A stretch of DNA of 64,000 nucleotides from the NCBI GenBank assembly GCA_023853785.1, contig JAJIRX010000160.1, positions 186,001 to 250,000 of the forward strand. Direction: 5' to 3'. Position 1 is the stretch's first letter, and each line of letters opens with the position of its first letter. Position numbers and translations under genes: made by a program. This DNA is from Psilocybe azurescens. Taxonomy: Eukaryota; Basidiomycota; Agaricomycetes; Agaricales; Agrocybaceae. Positions 11,083 through 22,470 of the stretch are shown piece after piece. The notes under the pieces were generated by a model. It saw only the letters and a list, made by a program, of their open reading frames with translations. It was not told where the DNA came from and made no database searches.

Positions 11083-12081
11083 ATGTTGGTACCTTTCTTT
11101 TCCAAACGCGCAGACCATCAATTGCACAGAAGAAAGGGTGGGGGTAAAAGTGGTGGTTCCAGTGGTGGTGGAAAGTCGGGGGTTCTTCAGGTGGAGGGAC
11201 GAGCAAGTCCAGCCCTGTCAACGTTGGCTCGGGAACGACAAAGCCAGCAACCTCATACGGTTCCGGTGGTGGCAGGGTGACCACAATTCCTTCGGGTCAA
11301 TTATTTGCAGGTCGCACATCAGGCGGGGGAACGAGGAATGAAGTTTTTGGCAACAGGTTAGTCAATTACTTGTCAAGTTGTATATCTAATTTACAAACTC
11401 TCCCTCTCAGGCAGTATGGAAGTGGCTATCCTGGAGTAACAGGCCGTGGGGTAGCCGGACGTAACTTCCCTTTCTACTTTTGGCCTTTGGTCTGGGGAGG
11501 CGCTGCTGGAATTGGCACAGCTGCTTATCTTCATAATTCAGAGGTGTGTTGTACATATTTCTTGCTTGATGAATAGATACTGATTCTTTCATGCCTCAAA
11601 GTATGGTCGATTCGACAACAGTAGCCGACCCGGAGGAATCATGATGACAGTCGCCTTTCTTTCAACATCAGACAATTCAACATTCAGGCTGCTCGCAGAC
11701 AACACTACCGTAATTTCCCTTATCGAAGATATAAAAGCAAATTGCTCCTCATCACTGGGAAACGCCGATTCCCTTATAGCATTCACCTACAATGATTCTT
11801 TAGTATCCCCCAAACCTGAACAAGCAGTTGAATATTACCGCGCGAGTAGTGTTGTGTTAACTCTGGATAACTACAACAATACTGGTGCTCTCGAAACAGA
11901 AGGAACCCCCGACACTCCTCTACCAAGTCCCGTTGACACAACTTTGCTGACCTGCTTAAATGACACAATCGGAGAAGCTGTACCGCTTGTCGACGGCGCT
12001 AGTCCAAAGTGGTCTCCTCCCCCCAGTATGGGCCTCGTCGGATTAGTCTACCTTATCTGGTCTCTTTCTTCCTTTGTATGA
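11083..12081 (+). CDS. Glycine-rich protein with GRGVAG/FPFYFWP core
   Basis: This resembles a conserved, functionally unknown family of mushroom-forming fungi. Three exons: 11083-11356, 11411-11543 and 11602-12081. A Gly/Ser/Lys-rich N-terminal repeat region leads into GYPGVTGRGVAGRNFPFYFW, a hydrophobic stretch (PLVWGGAAGIGTAAYL), HNSEYGRF and then a threonine/asparagine-rich domain with potential N-glycosylation sites. The C-terminus is again hydrophobic (MGLVGLVYLIWSLSSFV), suggesting a membrane anchor. The Gly-rich part changes frame at a G5 run (11178-11182); one missing G restores a continuous repeat. I see no classical signal peptide at this start, so an upstream exon cannot be excluded. 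Function unknown. Confidence 0.7.
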
Positions 12082-12857
12082 TTTATGCTGCCAATTTCCA
12101 ATTGACGCTAGTACCACGTGCGTGTTTTTTCTTTTGGTGTGAATCTACTGAACACTCATCTTTCAGTGTCTTCACCCTCGTGACATATCAGTTTCCATTT
12201 GTACGACCACGATTTTGTACTATTCATTATGCTGCCTCAAGCATGTAAAAACAGGCTATTGGGATTCTTTTCATGATCTTCAATGTTCAACAGTTCTTCC
12301 TTATTTTTATGACTGTATATGACTATTCCTCATATAATTCTTTTGGTAGAGCATGTATTGAGGTTTCGTGTGCAATCTCTTGATTCTTATTACCCTCCTG
12401 ATCAGATGGATATCCCTTTTCAACGGGTGGACATATATTTTATGGTACTGGGGTTATGGATGTCATACAAAGGAGAAATAAATGAGTTGGAAGAACCAAG
12501 GGAGAACACTGTTTGGCTGGAATAAAATCAGAAGGTCACCAGCACGGGGCCGTGGCTTCAACTTGACTTAAGCCTTTGAACCGAACGTTTCATTTCAGCA
12601 TTTGATGGTCATGAACCATTACTCGTCTTTCTTCAAATTTCCTTCATCATCAGTTTTTAATCGCCTCGTTAAACTATCTAGTAACACAATCTTGAACATC
12701 TGTCTTTATAAACTCAAGCATTGTAATTCCGTGACTCGACTCGACTTTACTCTTTGACGCTTATAGTCATCTTTTTCTTACAAACTCTTTGCAAGAAATT
12801 CCCCCAACCCAATCTCGCAAACAGGGTTGATTTCTTCCTGTAGAGTCTGGGGTCACC
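12082..12857. promoter_or_regulatory. Intergenic: glycine-rich gene 3' flank and next promoter
   Basis: About 775 bases, AT-rich, with no supported gene. A 68-codon frame at 12319-12525 has no recognisable features. The DNA near 12700-12857 is pyrimidine-rich, as is common just upstream of basidiomycete start codons. Confidence 0.45.
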
Positions 12858-14979
12858 ATGTCGAGCACCGATGTCTCTTTCCATCTGTCGCAATTGCTAT
12901 GTTTGACAACTGGTCATTTGTGGGACGATGGAGACTCTGGCCTGCAAAGCTTTAGCAATCTTAATAGCGGAAAACTGCTGCTGGAATGGCTCTCTGTTCA
13001 AATCTTAACCGATCACGGTCTAAAATCTGACGGAGATAGGCTGCTTGGGGACCACAATGACGAACAAATGACGGGAATTGATGCTTGTGTAAGGGATGTA
13101 CTGCTGGAGACAGACGAGACTTCTATGTAAGTGCAACCTCAAAAAAATTCTTGCTACTGATAGACCTCTTCCTCTTTTGCAGCCTGAATGTCGCCAAATC
13201 CTCTCCTAATGATGGCGCCGACCTACCAACTATAGTGGCGCCTGCAGACTATATGCCACCTTCACGATTAAAGTTGATCCGCTGTCCACATTGTTAGGCC
13301 TGCTGCTTACCTTAATTCTCAGAAAGCATACTGAATACATAAACAATGAAACTGTGCGCATTCAACACGAAGCAAGGGTGCTGAGGACAAGAATATCTCA
13401 AACCAAGTATGTATTAGACAATTTACGACTCACAGTTGGAGATGAGTTGATTATGTTTAGGGATGCATGTACAAAAGCGCCCAATCTATTAAGTTGTTGC
13501 AGAACGCTGCTTACATACTGAATTCGGATACTCGAGTGCAAAGATGAAATATCAGAGCTCTCGATCAGTGTGCGTATATGCATTGTCTACTTAGGTTAGA
13601 AATTGAATACAGGACCCTTTCTAGGCGGACGCAACCATTATTTCCACCTTGGACATCTCTCAAAACTTACTCTGTGACCTTGGGTTCTCTCTGCAGTCAA
13701 CACACAATAACGACAGCACACCTTTAGATGAAGGAAACAAAGATCTTGAACCGGATAGAGTCTTTCTTTTGAGGACACAAATAGGCTTATCCAATATTAC
13801 TAGGGACCTTCAGACGTACTCAAAAGATTACCGGCAACTACGCGAGCAGGAGGCGGTAAAAATACAGGATCTCGACCACGAAGCTAGGAGGCTTGTCAAA
13901 GCCTTTAAACCTGCGCAATACGATGTATCACCGAAGAGTGGACGAAGTTTAGGGCTCGATCAAACGTTGTTACAAAAATCGGAAGAGATTTTTGTTTTGC
14001 TTGAACGCGAATGCGAAGGCGACGGCCCAGTTTCTCATGCCAGGTTCGTCGCACTCTTGTCTTGGATTGACGAAGAAGACCGTGCCAAATTACCCGAAGG
14101 TGAGGAACTTTCCGTGGAAGAAATGACAGCCCGTGCTTGGAAGATCGATCAGGCTGCTATCATGAAGTGTCATAAAGAAAAATTGAACGAAGTACGTGAT
14201 TAAGCCCTTCAGTATAGATTAAATAGCTCAATATTCACATTTTCTTTTTCCAAGACTTTAGCATCTCTTGATTTGGCTTTATTTCCTCTTGAAAACTTGC
14301 ATAGCAGATTATTTCGCTTCATGCACTGTGTTCAAGATGCGGAAGCTACCCTTGAAGCTCTTGGAGAAGAGCTCGGAGGGATCGACGTAGAACACAGGTC
14401 CAGTACAAACAACAACCATCTTGGAAAAGATGATGACCTTCAACATGAACTGAAATCTATCTTAATCGATTGCAAATGTGTGTGCCTCGTTGTGACCTTA
14501 TTAAATTATTAACGAGCTTCCGCTAAACTTGTTTCTGCAGTTTTATATTCTGGGAGTGCATCTCCTATATTGCTTCTTGATAAGGGAGATATTTTGGCGC
14601 AGCTCCATCTTTTGAAGGTTAGATTTAATAGCTTAGAGGTATCTCAAAAAGCTTGGGCACACAATATGATACGCCAATATTCCCTGAGGTATAATACTAT
14701 CAGAACCTTTTGATGGACTATAGCTAACTAGTTTATAGGCCATTACACCCTCTTCTGATCAATATCTACTCCGAGTCACCGTTGAACTCTTCTCCTCCTT
14801 TTGAATTTTCCGAAAGCGTTCATAAAGTGGAAGCGCAAACGAGGATAAGGACCCAGGAATTGCAGACTCTTTCTAATTCTCTTGAAGAAGTCAACGAGGC
14901 TTTTGGGAAGGACGATAATTTGAAACGACTACAGAGCTTTGTCGATAGATGGTCCTCATCAATGTCAGCGGATCCTTGA
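12858..14979 (+). CDS. Long coiled-coil protein, possibly augmin subunit 3 (HAUS3-like)
   Basis: The N-terminus (MSSTDVSFHLSQLL) leads into SGKLLLEWLSVQIL, which resembles the conserved SFLKWF-type block near the start of HAUS3. Long helical coiled-coil segments follow: EYINNETVRIQHEARVLRTR, RDLQTYSKDYRQLREQEAVK, KSEEIFVLLERECEGDGPVS and a C-terminal RTQELQTLSNSLEEVNEAF. About eight exons join with phase-compatible GT-AG introns, including one with a weak donor near 13274 that I prefer over a frame error. Augmin recruits gamma-tubulin to existing spindle microtubules. If the assignment holds, the protein acts in the mitotic spindle. The evidence is the pattern of an N-terminal block plus coiled coil, not strong identity; another spindle, kinetochore or trafficking coiled-coil protein is possible. 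Confidence 0.5.
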
Positions 14980-15583
14980 TCGCTTGTATTGCATTTTTGC
15001 CAGGACATAATTCAAACAATTCAAGAGTCGGAGCTCCGACAGACGTGGACCTTGGGCAATTGGACAAGAATGCTATTACTAGCGAGTTTTGAGCCTTAAA
15101 CAATTATTGTCGCCAACTTGCCGCAGCTCTCCATTTGTCCGTTTGCTAGGACACCCAAACCCGATTAATCTTTCTGACGACTGTCGACCAAAGTTCATGT
15201 GTGGTTGTCACGTTCATAACTATTAGCCTTTTGCAGTACTTCTAAATACCCGAATAATGATGCTAGACAGTTAGACTATCGGCGGAGGTGCAGTGTTTGG
15301 TCAGAAAATGTGTTTGTCATCAGAAATGAGTATGTAGGCTGCCTCCGTCACTGACGGCAAACCTAAATTTATTCCGTTGGCGAGCCTCCTTTGTGCACGA
15401 GACACGGCCGTCCTCCCTTCAGTAATACCAGTTAATCACAGCCGGCGGAAAACTATATACACAGTCTTCTCCCCACGGCAGGCAGAGTTCTGCCGGTGCA
15501 TTTAGTCTCGCACACGCAAGCAATCGTACGATCTGTGTTACTTCCGTTTATTCTGAATTCCCCCTCTTTTCATTGCCTCCACA
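14980..15583. promoter_or_regulatory. Intergenic with TATA-like element upstream of TLC gene
   Basis: About 600 bases without a gene. A TATATA element lies at 15454-15459, about 125 bp before the TLC-gene ATG, followed by pyrimidine-rich DNA. This is a plausible core promoter but is unproven. Confidence 0.45.
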
Positions 15584-16834
15584 ATGGCTTTCCTGGAAAA
15601 ATTCATTTCAGAGACGCTGGGGTTGACCAAATTCCCTCCTTACCTCTCCACGTTCTATTGGGCGTTTCTTGGCTTCCTCCTAGTACATCAAGTTATCGCA
15701 CCCGTTTTCAGTGCTCGGTGGTTCCCCACTGCGTATGCAGGAAAAAGCAAGGCCGCCAAAAACAATTGGTGAGTTGGCGCATTCAAGGATAAAATTTGTC
15801 CTGCACAGATCTCGAGAAGAAGGGGGCTTGGCTCCAAAGCACAACACCTGGCTGACAGCAATTTCACAGGTCAATACATGTCGTCTCTCAAGTTCACGTC
15901 TTGATAATCGTTCCGTACGCACTCTATTGCATTCTGAACGAAGATGCCGAACGGGGGCTCGACAAGGCTTTTGGGTGGGACACTAGAGTGGGATATGTTC
16001 ATGCCATTGCTAGCGGGTGAGTCCCCTTTGTCTGCGAACGGGACATCGTTTTTACTGGATTTTCTTTTGCGAACTTACAGGTACTTTTTATGGGATTCAT
16101 TGGACGCCATCTTCAACTTCATCGACCCAGGGTTTGTCGCCCACGGAGTCGCGTGCCTTGCTATTTACACCATGTCTTATGTCCGTCATTTACACCTATC
16201 GGTTGTTAATTTGGTCTAATTTATCTACAGAAACCTTTCGTAGCGTACTATGGTACACGGTGCCTCCTATGGGAAACGAGTACATTTTTCTTGAACAATC
16301 ATTGGTGACTTAATTGCTCTTTATTAAAGATGTTGATTTTTATTCTAAACACATTTCTTCAGGTTCTTGGATAAAACTGGTCGTACTGGCACGAGAGCTC
16401 AGCTCATCAATGGTTTCTTCCTGCTTGCCTCCTTCTTTTTAGTCCGTATTGTCTATGGAGGATACATCGTACGTTTTCATAGACAGTTCACTAGCCGGCT
16501 ACTGACTATCGCAATATCTATGCAGTCAGTGCAGTTCTTGATCACTTTGATGGAAGTCAGGCACGACGTTCCTATCGCTTATACCGTAGTATATGGCCTA
16601 GGAAACGTTGTCTTGCAAACCCTTAACTGGTTTTGGTATTGAAGCTCTTACATTTCCACCGCGATCATAGATGTTAACGAGACTGAACACAGGTTCTACA
16701 AAATGATCGCTGCCCTTCGAAAACGCTTTGACGGTAACGATCAAGTTAAATTGGCCGGAGACGACGTAATCCCTACTCACATCAACAACGGACGACCACC
16801 AACACCACTTGCTGTTGGTGAAGAACACTCATAG
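15584..16834 (+). CDS. TLC-domain multispanning membrane protein
   Basis: TRAM-LAG1-CLN8 (TLC) proteins are ER or Golgi membrane proteins involved in lipid synthesis, lipid sensing or translocation. The start MAFLEKFISETLGLTKFPPY leads into a first membrane segment (FYWAFLGFLLVHQVIAPVF). Further exons read SIHVVSQVHVLIIVPYAL, GYVHAIASGYFLWDSLDA, VAHGVACLAIYTMSY, FFLNNHWFLDK, INGFFLLASFFLVRIVYGGY and the final helix GLGNVVLQTLNWFW. The spacing and the SGYFLWD and HG motifs match the TMEM56-like branch of the TLC family rather than ceramide synthases, since no Lag1 double-His motif is seen. The cytosolic tail ends in ...VGEEHS. Introns are about 50-60 nt. Exact substrate unknown. Confidence 0.85.
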
Positions 16835-17130
16835 CGCCATCACTATACGCCATCTACCCAAGATTTTGACCAAATATATCATCTTCCTAATCCCTAATAT
16901 CATCTTCTCATAACAACTACAAGGACGAGTACAAGGACAGACAATCTTAGACTAGAGTTATCTCGCTTTGCATTTAAGTATGATGGTATCGTTTTACTTA
17001 TGGGATCGTTTATCTTCGTTCTACAAAGTTGTTCCAATTCTTGTTCTTGCAACGACAGACTTTCAGCTATATTCAAAGCAGCAACAGAGACATCTAAAAA
17101 TGTCCAATGTATCTACCGCTCGCATCAAAG

Positions 17131-18152
17131 TTATAGGACAAAACCTTCGCGCACCAGGCGGCGGACTTTCCATTCCCAAGCGACAAGATTAACACGTCGT
17201 GTCACCTCAATCCTGACAGAGTCTGAAGCATGCAAGATGCAATGCAAATATGCAAATGTCAAAGCATCGAGCGGCGTAGGTTCGCTTATAGGGAGAAATT
17301 AGCGTTGTGCGCACGCGTTGTGAGACATTGGCACACACCTTGATCCTAAGAACCAGTTGTCGGTTCCCAGGCGGTCAGAAAGAGATGCGATCGCATCTTT
17401 GTATTGAGAGAGAACCGCAGGGGTGTTGATGCGCGTGCCGCTCGGGGGGATGAACGAGCATAGACCAGTCAGTGGTGAGGGTGGCGGTGAGAGAAGTTTT
17501 TGAAGGCTTTCGCTGACAGGAGGGGCAGACGTGGGGAAGAGGATAGAGTAGAGGTACGACGGAGTAGGATTGGATATTAGCTACTCGAAAGTATAGGAAC
17601 ACCATGAGCTTGAAATGCAACGCGACAGACGGGACAGACACGAACCAACGCTGCATGAACGACACTTTCGAGGAGAGAAACCCAGGCTCTACTCTCGACG
17701 CGAGCTGCTTGATCTCTGTAGCCTTCTAAAGGATCGGAGCTACTGTCTACGCCAAGCTTCGCGTCGACCCATGCAGGAATGGAATGCACTGCAAGAAGTT
17801 CGCCGTCCTCGGCGCCATCGGAAATACTCAGCTTTTGGCTTTTGGCCGGTGTATCGGAGACGGGTACGTGTAGATTCGGCAGGGATCCGTCTATGCTCCC
17901 TTCAGGAGAGATGTCCCAGCGCAACTTGATGTTTCTGAGATTGCGAAGAGCCAGGTATGCCTGCCATTTCAGACATTCTACATCTGCGCTTAGCAAGTTA
18001 TCTGTTGGTTGAGAAGTGGACCGTGGAGGGTGTATCCATAGTGTGGGGACTTCTATAGGGACCTTGTTAGAAGGTTTAATGGGTGGATATGTCTTTAGAG
18101 GAAAGTGGGCGTTGAATGCGACTATTGGAGAGGGAACGGAGAAGGACGCCAT
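17131..18152 (-). CDS. Metaxin-type mitochondrial outer-membrane import protein
   Basis: Metaxin/Sam35-Sam37 proteins belong to the SAM complex, which inserts beta-barrel proteins into the mitochondrial outer membrane. The ATG at 18152 gives MASFSVPSPIVAFNAHFPLK, then the conserved Tom37-type N-terminal block ADVECLKWQAYLALRNLRN, LRWDISPEGSIDG, VHSIPAWVDAKLG and ESRAWVSLLESVVHAAL. Downstream exons encode TPSYLYSILFPTSAPPVSE, VLSQYKDAIASLSDRLG, NWFLGS, then PTPLDALTFAYLHCILHASD and the end RRVNLVAWEWKVRRLVREGF. Introns are GT-AG and in phase. No frame errors were needed. The start codon is only 147 bases from that of VPS54 on the opposite strand. Which SAM subunit it corresponds to is not settled. 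Confidence 0.88.
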
Positions 18153-18298
18153 CAATTGAGAAGTGTGATAAATAAAAATATTATAAGCAATTCGTGGCTT
18201 GTTTTGGTCACATAGTCTCTTTAGCTGCTACTTTCTGCAACACCCCTAGTGGATGTATGCGCACCTAGCACTTGCATAGTCATCGTTCACTATATACC
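18153..18298. promoter_or_regulatory. 146-bp divergent promoter, metaxin / VPS54
   Basis: The two start codons are separated by only 146 bp, so the genes must share most of their upstream regulatory DNA. No obvious TATA box is visible. Confidence 0.5.
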
Positions 18299-21200
18299 AT
18301 GTCTGACGTCTCCTCGATACCTTCCAGAGCTACTTCCCCGTCAACGCCCTTGCACTACCTGACCAGCTACCCACTGCGCGTCCCTATCGCTTTACATGGG
18401 ATCCTGCTTCTCGTAGACCAGGTCCGGAAAGTGTCTCGGGCACAACTGAGGGCAGAGGGGGCGATGACTTTGGTGGGGCTCCCCACCCTCTAGGCTTCCT
18501 GAATGCTTCATCCACCTCTCTTGCACTCGGCAGTCTGCCCATTGACTGGAGCAGTTCACGTACTGGATTTCACGGTATTTGGCTTCCTTCTTCTGAGTTA
18601 TAGAACCAACGAGTCATTCTTGATTACAGCGATATCGACAGTACTAAATAATCCTCACAAACGACAGGCACCTCCGAAGGCGCATTCTTTGCTCCCCCCA
18701 GTACCCCCTGCCGATCTCCCTCGTGTGCGCCGTAAAGATTTCGATTCATATCTTCGTGCCATCACACCAGAGTGGGATCGATATGAGCATAATTCACAAG
18801 TCGGTCGTGACGGCCAAGCCCAGATTGATGACAGTCAATGGACACCACGTAATTCCATGGCAGGGGACGAGCCGCCTACACCACAACGGACATCGTCAGT
18901 CTCTCACCAACATGGAAAATATATACCATCACTTGACTCTGTACCGTCAGTCTTCTTCCAGAAAGACTTTAACTTGGGTGATCCAAAAACATTTGCCAAT
19001 GTGACCGAACAAGAGGCTACTGCTGCACTTCTGGCCCCCAGGATGATTCATTCGCAGATCCTTTCTCCCTATCCCATTCTCTACCTCTGCTGGAAAAATT
19101 CTCTCATTACGCGGACACTGTCGAGCAACATCTTGTGCGAGAAATATCGATCCGTTCCACCTCTTTCTTTGCTGCTCTTACCAACCTTCATGATCTCCAA
19201 TCTGAATCAGAACGCTGTCTGAGTAGAATTGGCAAGTTGCGCACCCAACTTCAAGATGTCGACAATAACGGAGCCAAGCGAGGGCTCGAGATGGTGCGGA
19301 AGGAATCCAAAATGTCGAATCTGGGCAGAGTAAGGGATGGCGTGAGGATGATCAGTGGTGTCACAGAGATGACTGGCGTTGCAAAAGGATTGGTGAATGC
19401 TGGACAGTGGGGTGAAGCTTTGGGGGTCATTGAAGAGATTGAAAAGCTTTGGGAGGCCCAAACGACGCCAGTGCCGCCAAGTTCGTCTGCAGAGCATACC
19501 CTACAGAAAGGGAATCTACGGAATGGTAGCAGCAATGGCTACGCAATAAATTCGGCTCCTTTAACACCGACTCTCGAGGAAGAGAACGAAGGGGTGGAAG
19601 TTCCAGACACTCCAGCAGAAAAGCGACTTGGCATAACCCCGCTTTCCGTCCAACATTCGATACCCTTGTCGTCCTTACACGCATTCTCTGCCCTTCCGTC
19701 TCATTTACAGGCACTGACCATGGAGATAGCAGCCTCTCTATCTTCTGAGCTTGTATCAGTCTTGCGTAATGATTTGGAGTCGCGAATAGGCGGGGATGGC
19801 AAAGTAAATATTGATGCCGACCAAGGCTTGAAAGATAGGCTAAAACCGTTATTGTTCAATTTGGTTCGCACAAAAGGGCTGAAAGAGGCCGTCTTGTCGT
19901 GGAGAGAAATCGTACTAGGCGAGATACGAGGAATAGTCAAACAGGTTAGCTTGCGAATAAAGTCTTTAGTGAAATTCGATTAACATGTGGCTCAACAGAT
20001 TCTTCCTTCCTACGATGCAGACGTCGAGCAGAATGGTCGAGAATCAACATCAGATTTAAAGTCAGTGAATCGGAAGTTATGTTATGCAAGTTGTTAACTC
20101 TCAAACAGAACGGGTTTAGCGAATCATCTGAGGAATGCCTCGCAGTCATATTTTATACCTCTTTTACAGAAAATATATCAGCGGCTTTTCAACGGTGTAG
20201 AAGGATTGCAGGCCCAAAATTCCATTATTGTCGATGTTTTGTCGGCACTTGGGTATGTTGCCAAGTCCTACGGGCGAATGCGTCTATTGACTAATTCAAT
20301 AGTTCACAACTGCAACAAAAAGTGACAGATATTTCAGCACTTGAAGAAGACCTGAGCGATATTCTCTCCTCATCCGCTGATCTTTCGAGCGCCCAGGCGG
20401 CGAAAATCATTTCATACAGAGCCGAGCAACATGCACAACTAGAACTGGCTGACTTCATGACATTTTCCAACGACTCTTGGGCATTTGTCATCAAATGTGA
20501 AAGGATATGTCGGCGGGCAATTATACCGCTGAGAGGGACTTTGAACAGCCAGGTCCGTTCAGTCTTTTCATTGCCTGAAATCTATTTTCTAATCACAAGA
20601 ATGTACAAAAGGCAACCCTATTTCTTCAGTCGTTCCATCAGAAACGGATATCTCAATCAGCAAAGTTTGTGGAAGACGAGCTCTGGAATCCAACTGAGGT
20701 CACCCCTAGCATACAGCATATCACAAACGTGATCATGGATTCTGCTGTGCGCGACCCTCCAGAGTTGGTCATACAATCTGCCGATACCATCTTTAGCCCT
20801 GTTGCAACAAACTTTCCCTCACCCGTGCCAAATCCTAATTCTGCTAATGCTCCAACTTTTGCTACCGCTTTACTGCAGGCTAATGGTTCTGCGAATACGA
20901 GTCACTCCACCAAACATTTGCGCATCGAAGAGCGTACTTATTATGTCGTTTCGGCAACAGCAGAGGTTTTGACACTCCTGTTGGACTATCTAAAAGTCGT
21001 AGCAAATCTTTCGACGTTGACCCCCGACACCATGAGCCGACTCATTGAATTTTTAAAATCATTCAACTCCAGGACTTGCCAAGTTGTCTTAGGTGCCGGA
21101 GCGATGCGTTCAGCAGGATTGAAAAACATCACTGCGAAGCATCTTGGTGCGTATCTGACTTCTCAGTGTCATGTAGATATAGTTTGATCACCCTTTCAAC

Positions 21201-22470
21201 AGCTCTAGCATCACAGTCATTGTCCATCGTCTTTGAACTTATTCCTTATGTGCGCGAAGCATTTCGGCGACATCTCGGTCAAAAACACTCTGTTCTGCTC
21301 GTCGAGTTCGATAAATTGAAACGGGTCAGAGGCGCTGAAATTTGAACTCTGGAAGGGTTTGACTGAAAATATCCTATAGGATTATCAAGAACATCAGAAT
21401 GAGATCCACTCCAAGCTGGTAGCCATCATGGGTGATAGGTTGAATGAGCACATCAAGTCTCTAAAGGTCAGCTCTAACTTAGCGCCTGATATATGAACTT
21501 TTACTCAATCCTTTGAACGAATGCAGAATGTAAACTGGAGTGTGCCGAAGCCTGGTGGTGGTATCAACAATTACATGGAACTTCTCGTAAAGGAGACTGT
21601 CACGCTCCATAAAGTTCTATCGCGATATCTTTCACCATCCGTTGTTGAGGTGAGCAAGCAGCGTAACTCATTGGAAGGTGTTTACTACACATTCTTACTT
21701 TCTTCCATTTGCAATACTAGTATGTGATGACACAGGTTTTTGCAGCAATCAATCACCGGCTCTCGGAAGCATATGGCGTAATCGACTTACCTGACCAGGA
21801 GGCAAAGACACGGTGCGTTTCTCAGTACACTGGCTGTCGAATTCGGACATATCTGTATTAATAAAACATTATATTTACTCTTGCCTTGCATTTTGTGGGT
21901 GCTTTGGCTTTGTTCAGATTACTCGAGGATGCAAAATATCTGCATCAAAAGCTCGCCGCTTTGAAGAACGTCGGGACTCCTACAGGGATGTTGGAAACTG
22001 TAGTCGCGGAAAAACCAATACCTCGTAGTGGTGGTTCGAATGCGAATTCTCATACAGGGTCCTCTAGTTCACCTAATCCGCCCATGCGAAGCAACACACT
22101 CAGTGCCAATCAGCGGCTGAAAGGGTTGCTATCTGGTCGATCTTCCAGCTTCACAGATAAGGATAAAGCATTGCCCCTTCCAAACCAGAACCCTTCGCCT
22201 CCACCGGTCCCACCGACTTCCGATAAACCTCGTTCTCCCGTTCCATTGAATTCACATTTAGATTTTAACAGCAATAATGGCCTTTACAGTACGAATATGA
22301 GCCAGGACACATTGGCAAACGGCAGTAGTCTCTCTTTATCCATGGCTGTGTCGCCTATCCCTGAAGCTGGAGGATCACAGGGCTTTAAACAGGTCGAGAT
22401 CCCGTCTGTGGACGTTGAAGCAATCGAACCTATTGTCAATGCAACTACAGGATCGGATAGCTCCAAATAG
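18299..22470 (+). CDS. VPS54: GARP-complex subunit VPS54
   Basis: Vps54 is a subunit of the GARP tether that captures endosome-derived vesicles at the trans-Golgi. The gene begins MSDVSSIPSRATSP and continues RPYRFTWDPASRRPG, KDFDSYLRAITPEWDRYE and SVFFQKDFNLGDPKTFANVT. The Vps54 core LEKFSHYADTVEQHLVREIS, RSTSFFAALTNLHDLQSESE follows, then LANHLRNASQSYFIPLLQKI and ALEEDLSDILSSSADLSSAQ. The C-terminal domain has VPKPGGGINNYMELLVKETV, VLSRYLSPSVVE and a Ser/Pro-rich tail. About nine introns; roughly 1,200 residues. Two breaks in the N-terminal third, in a C4 run (18336-18339) and a C5 run (19035-19039), each need one extra C. Both lie within conserved sequence and look like base-calling errors. 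Confidence 0.93.

Noticed and set aside
13274..13322. Apparent frame error in the HAUS3-like gene
   Set aside because: A roughly 48-nt intron with a weak GT donor and a good CAG acceptor restores the frame without any sequence change.
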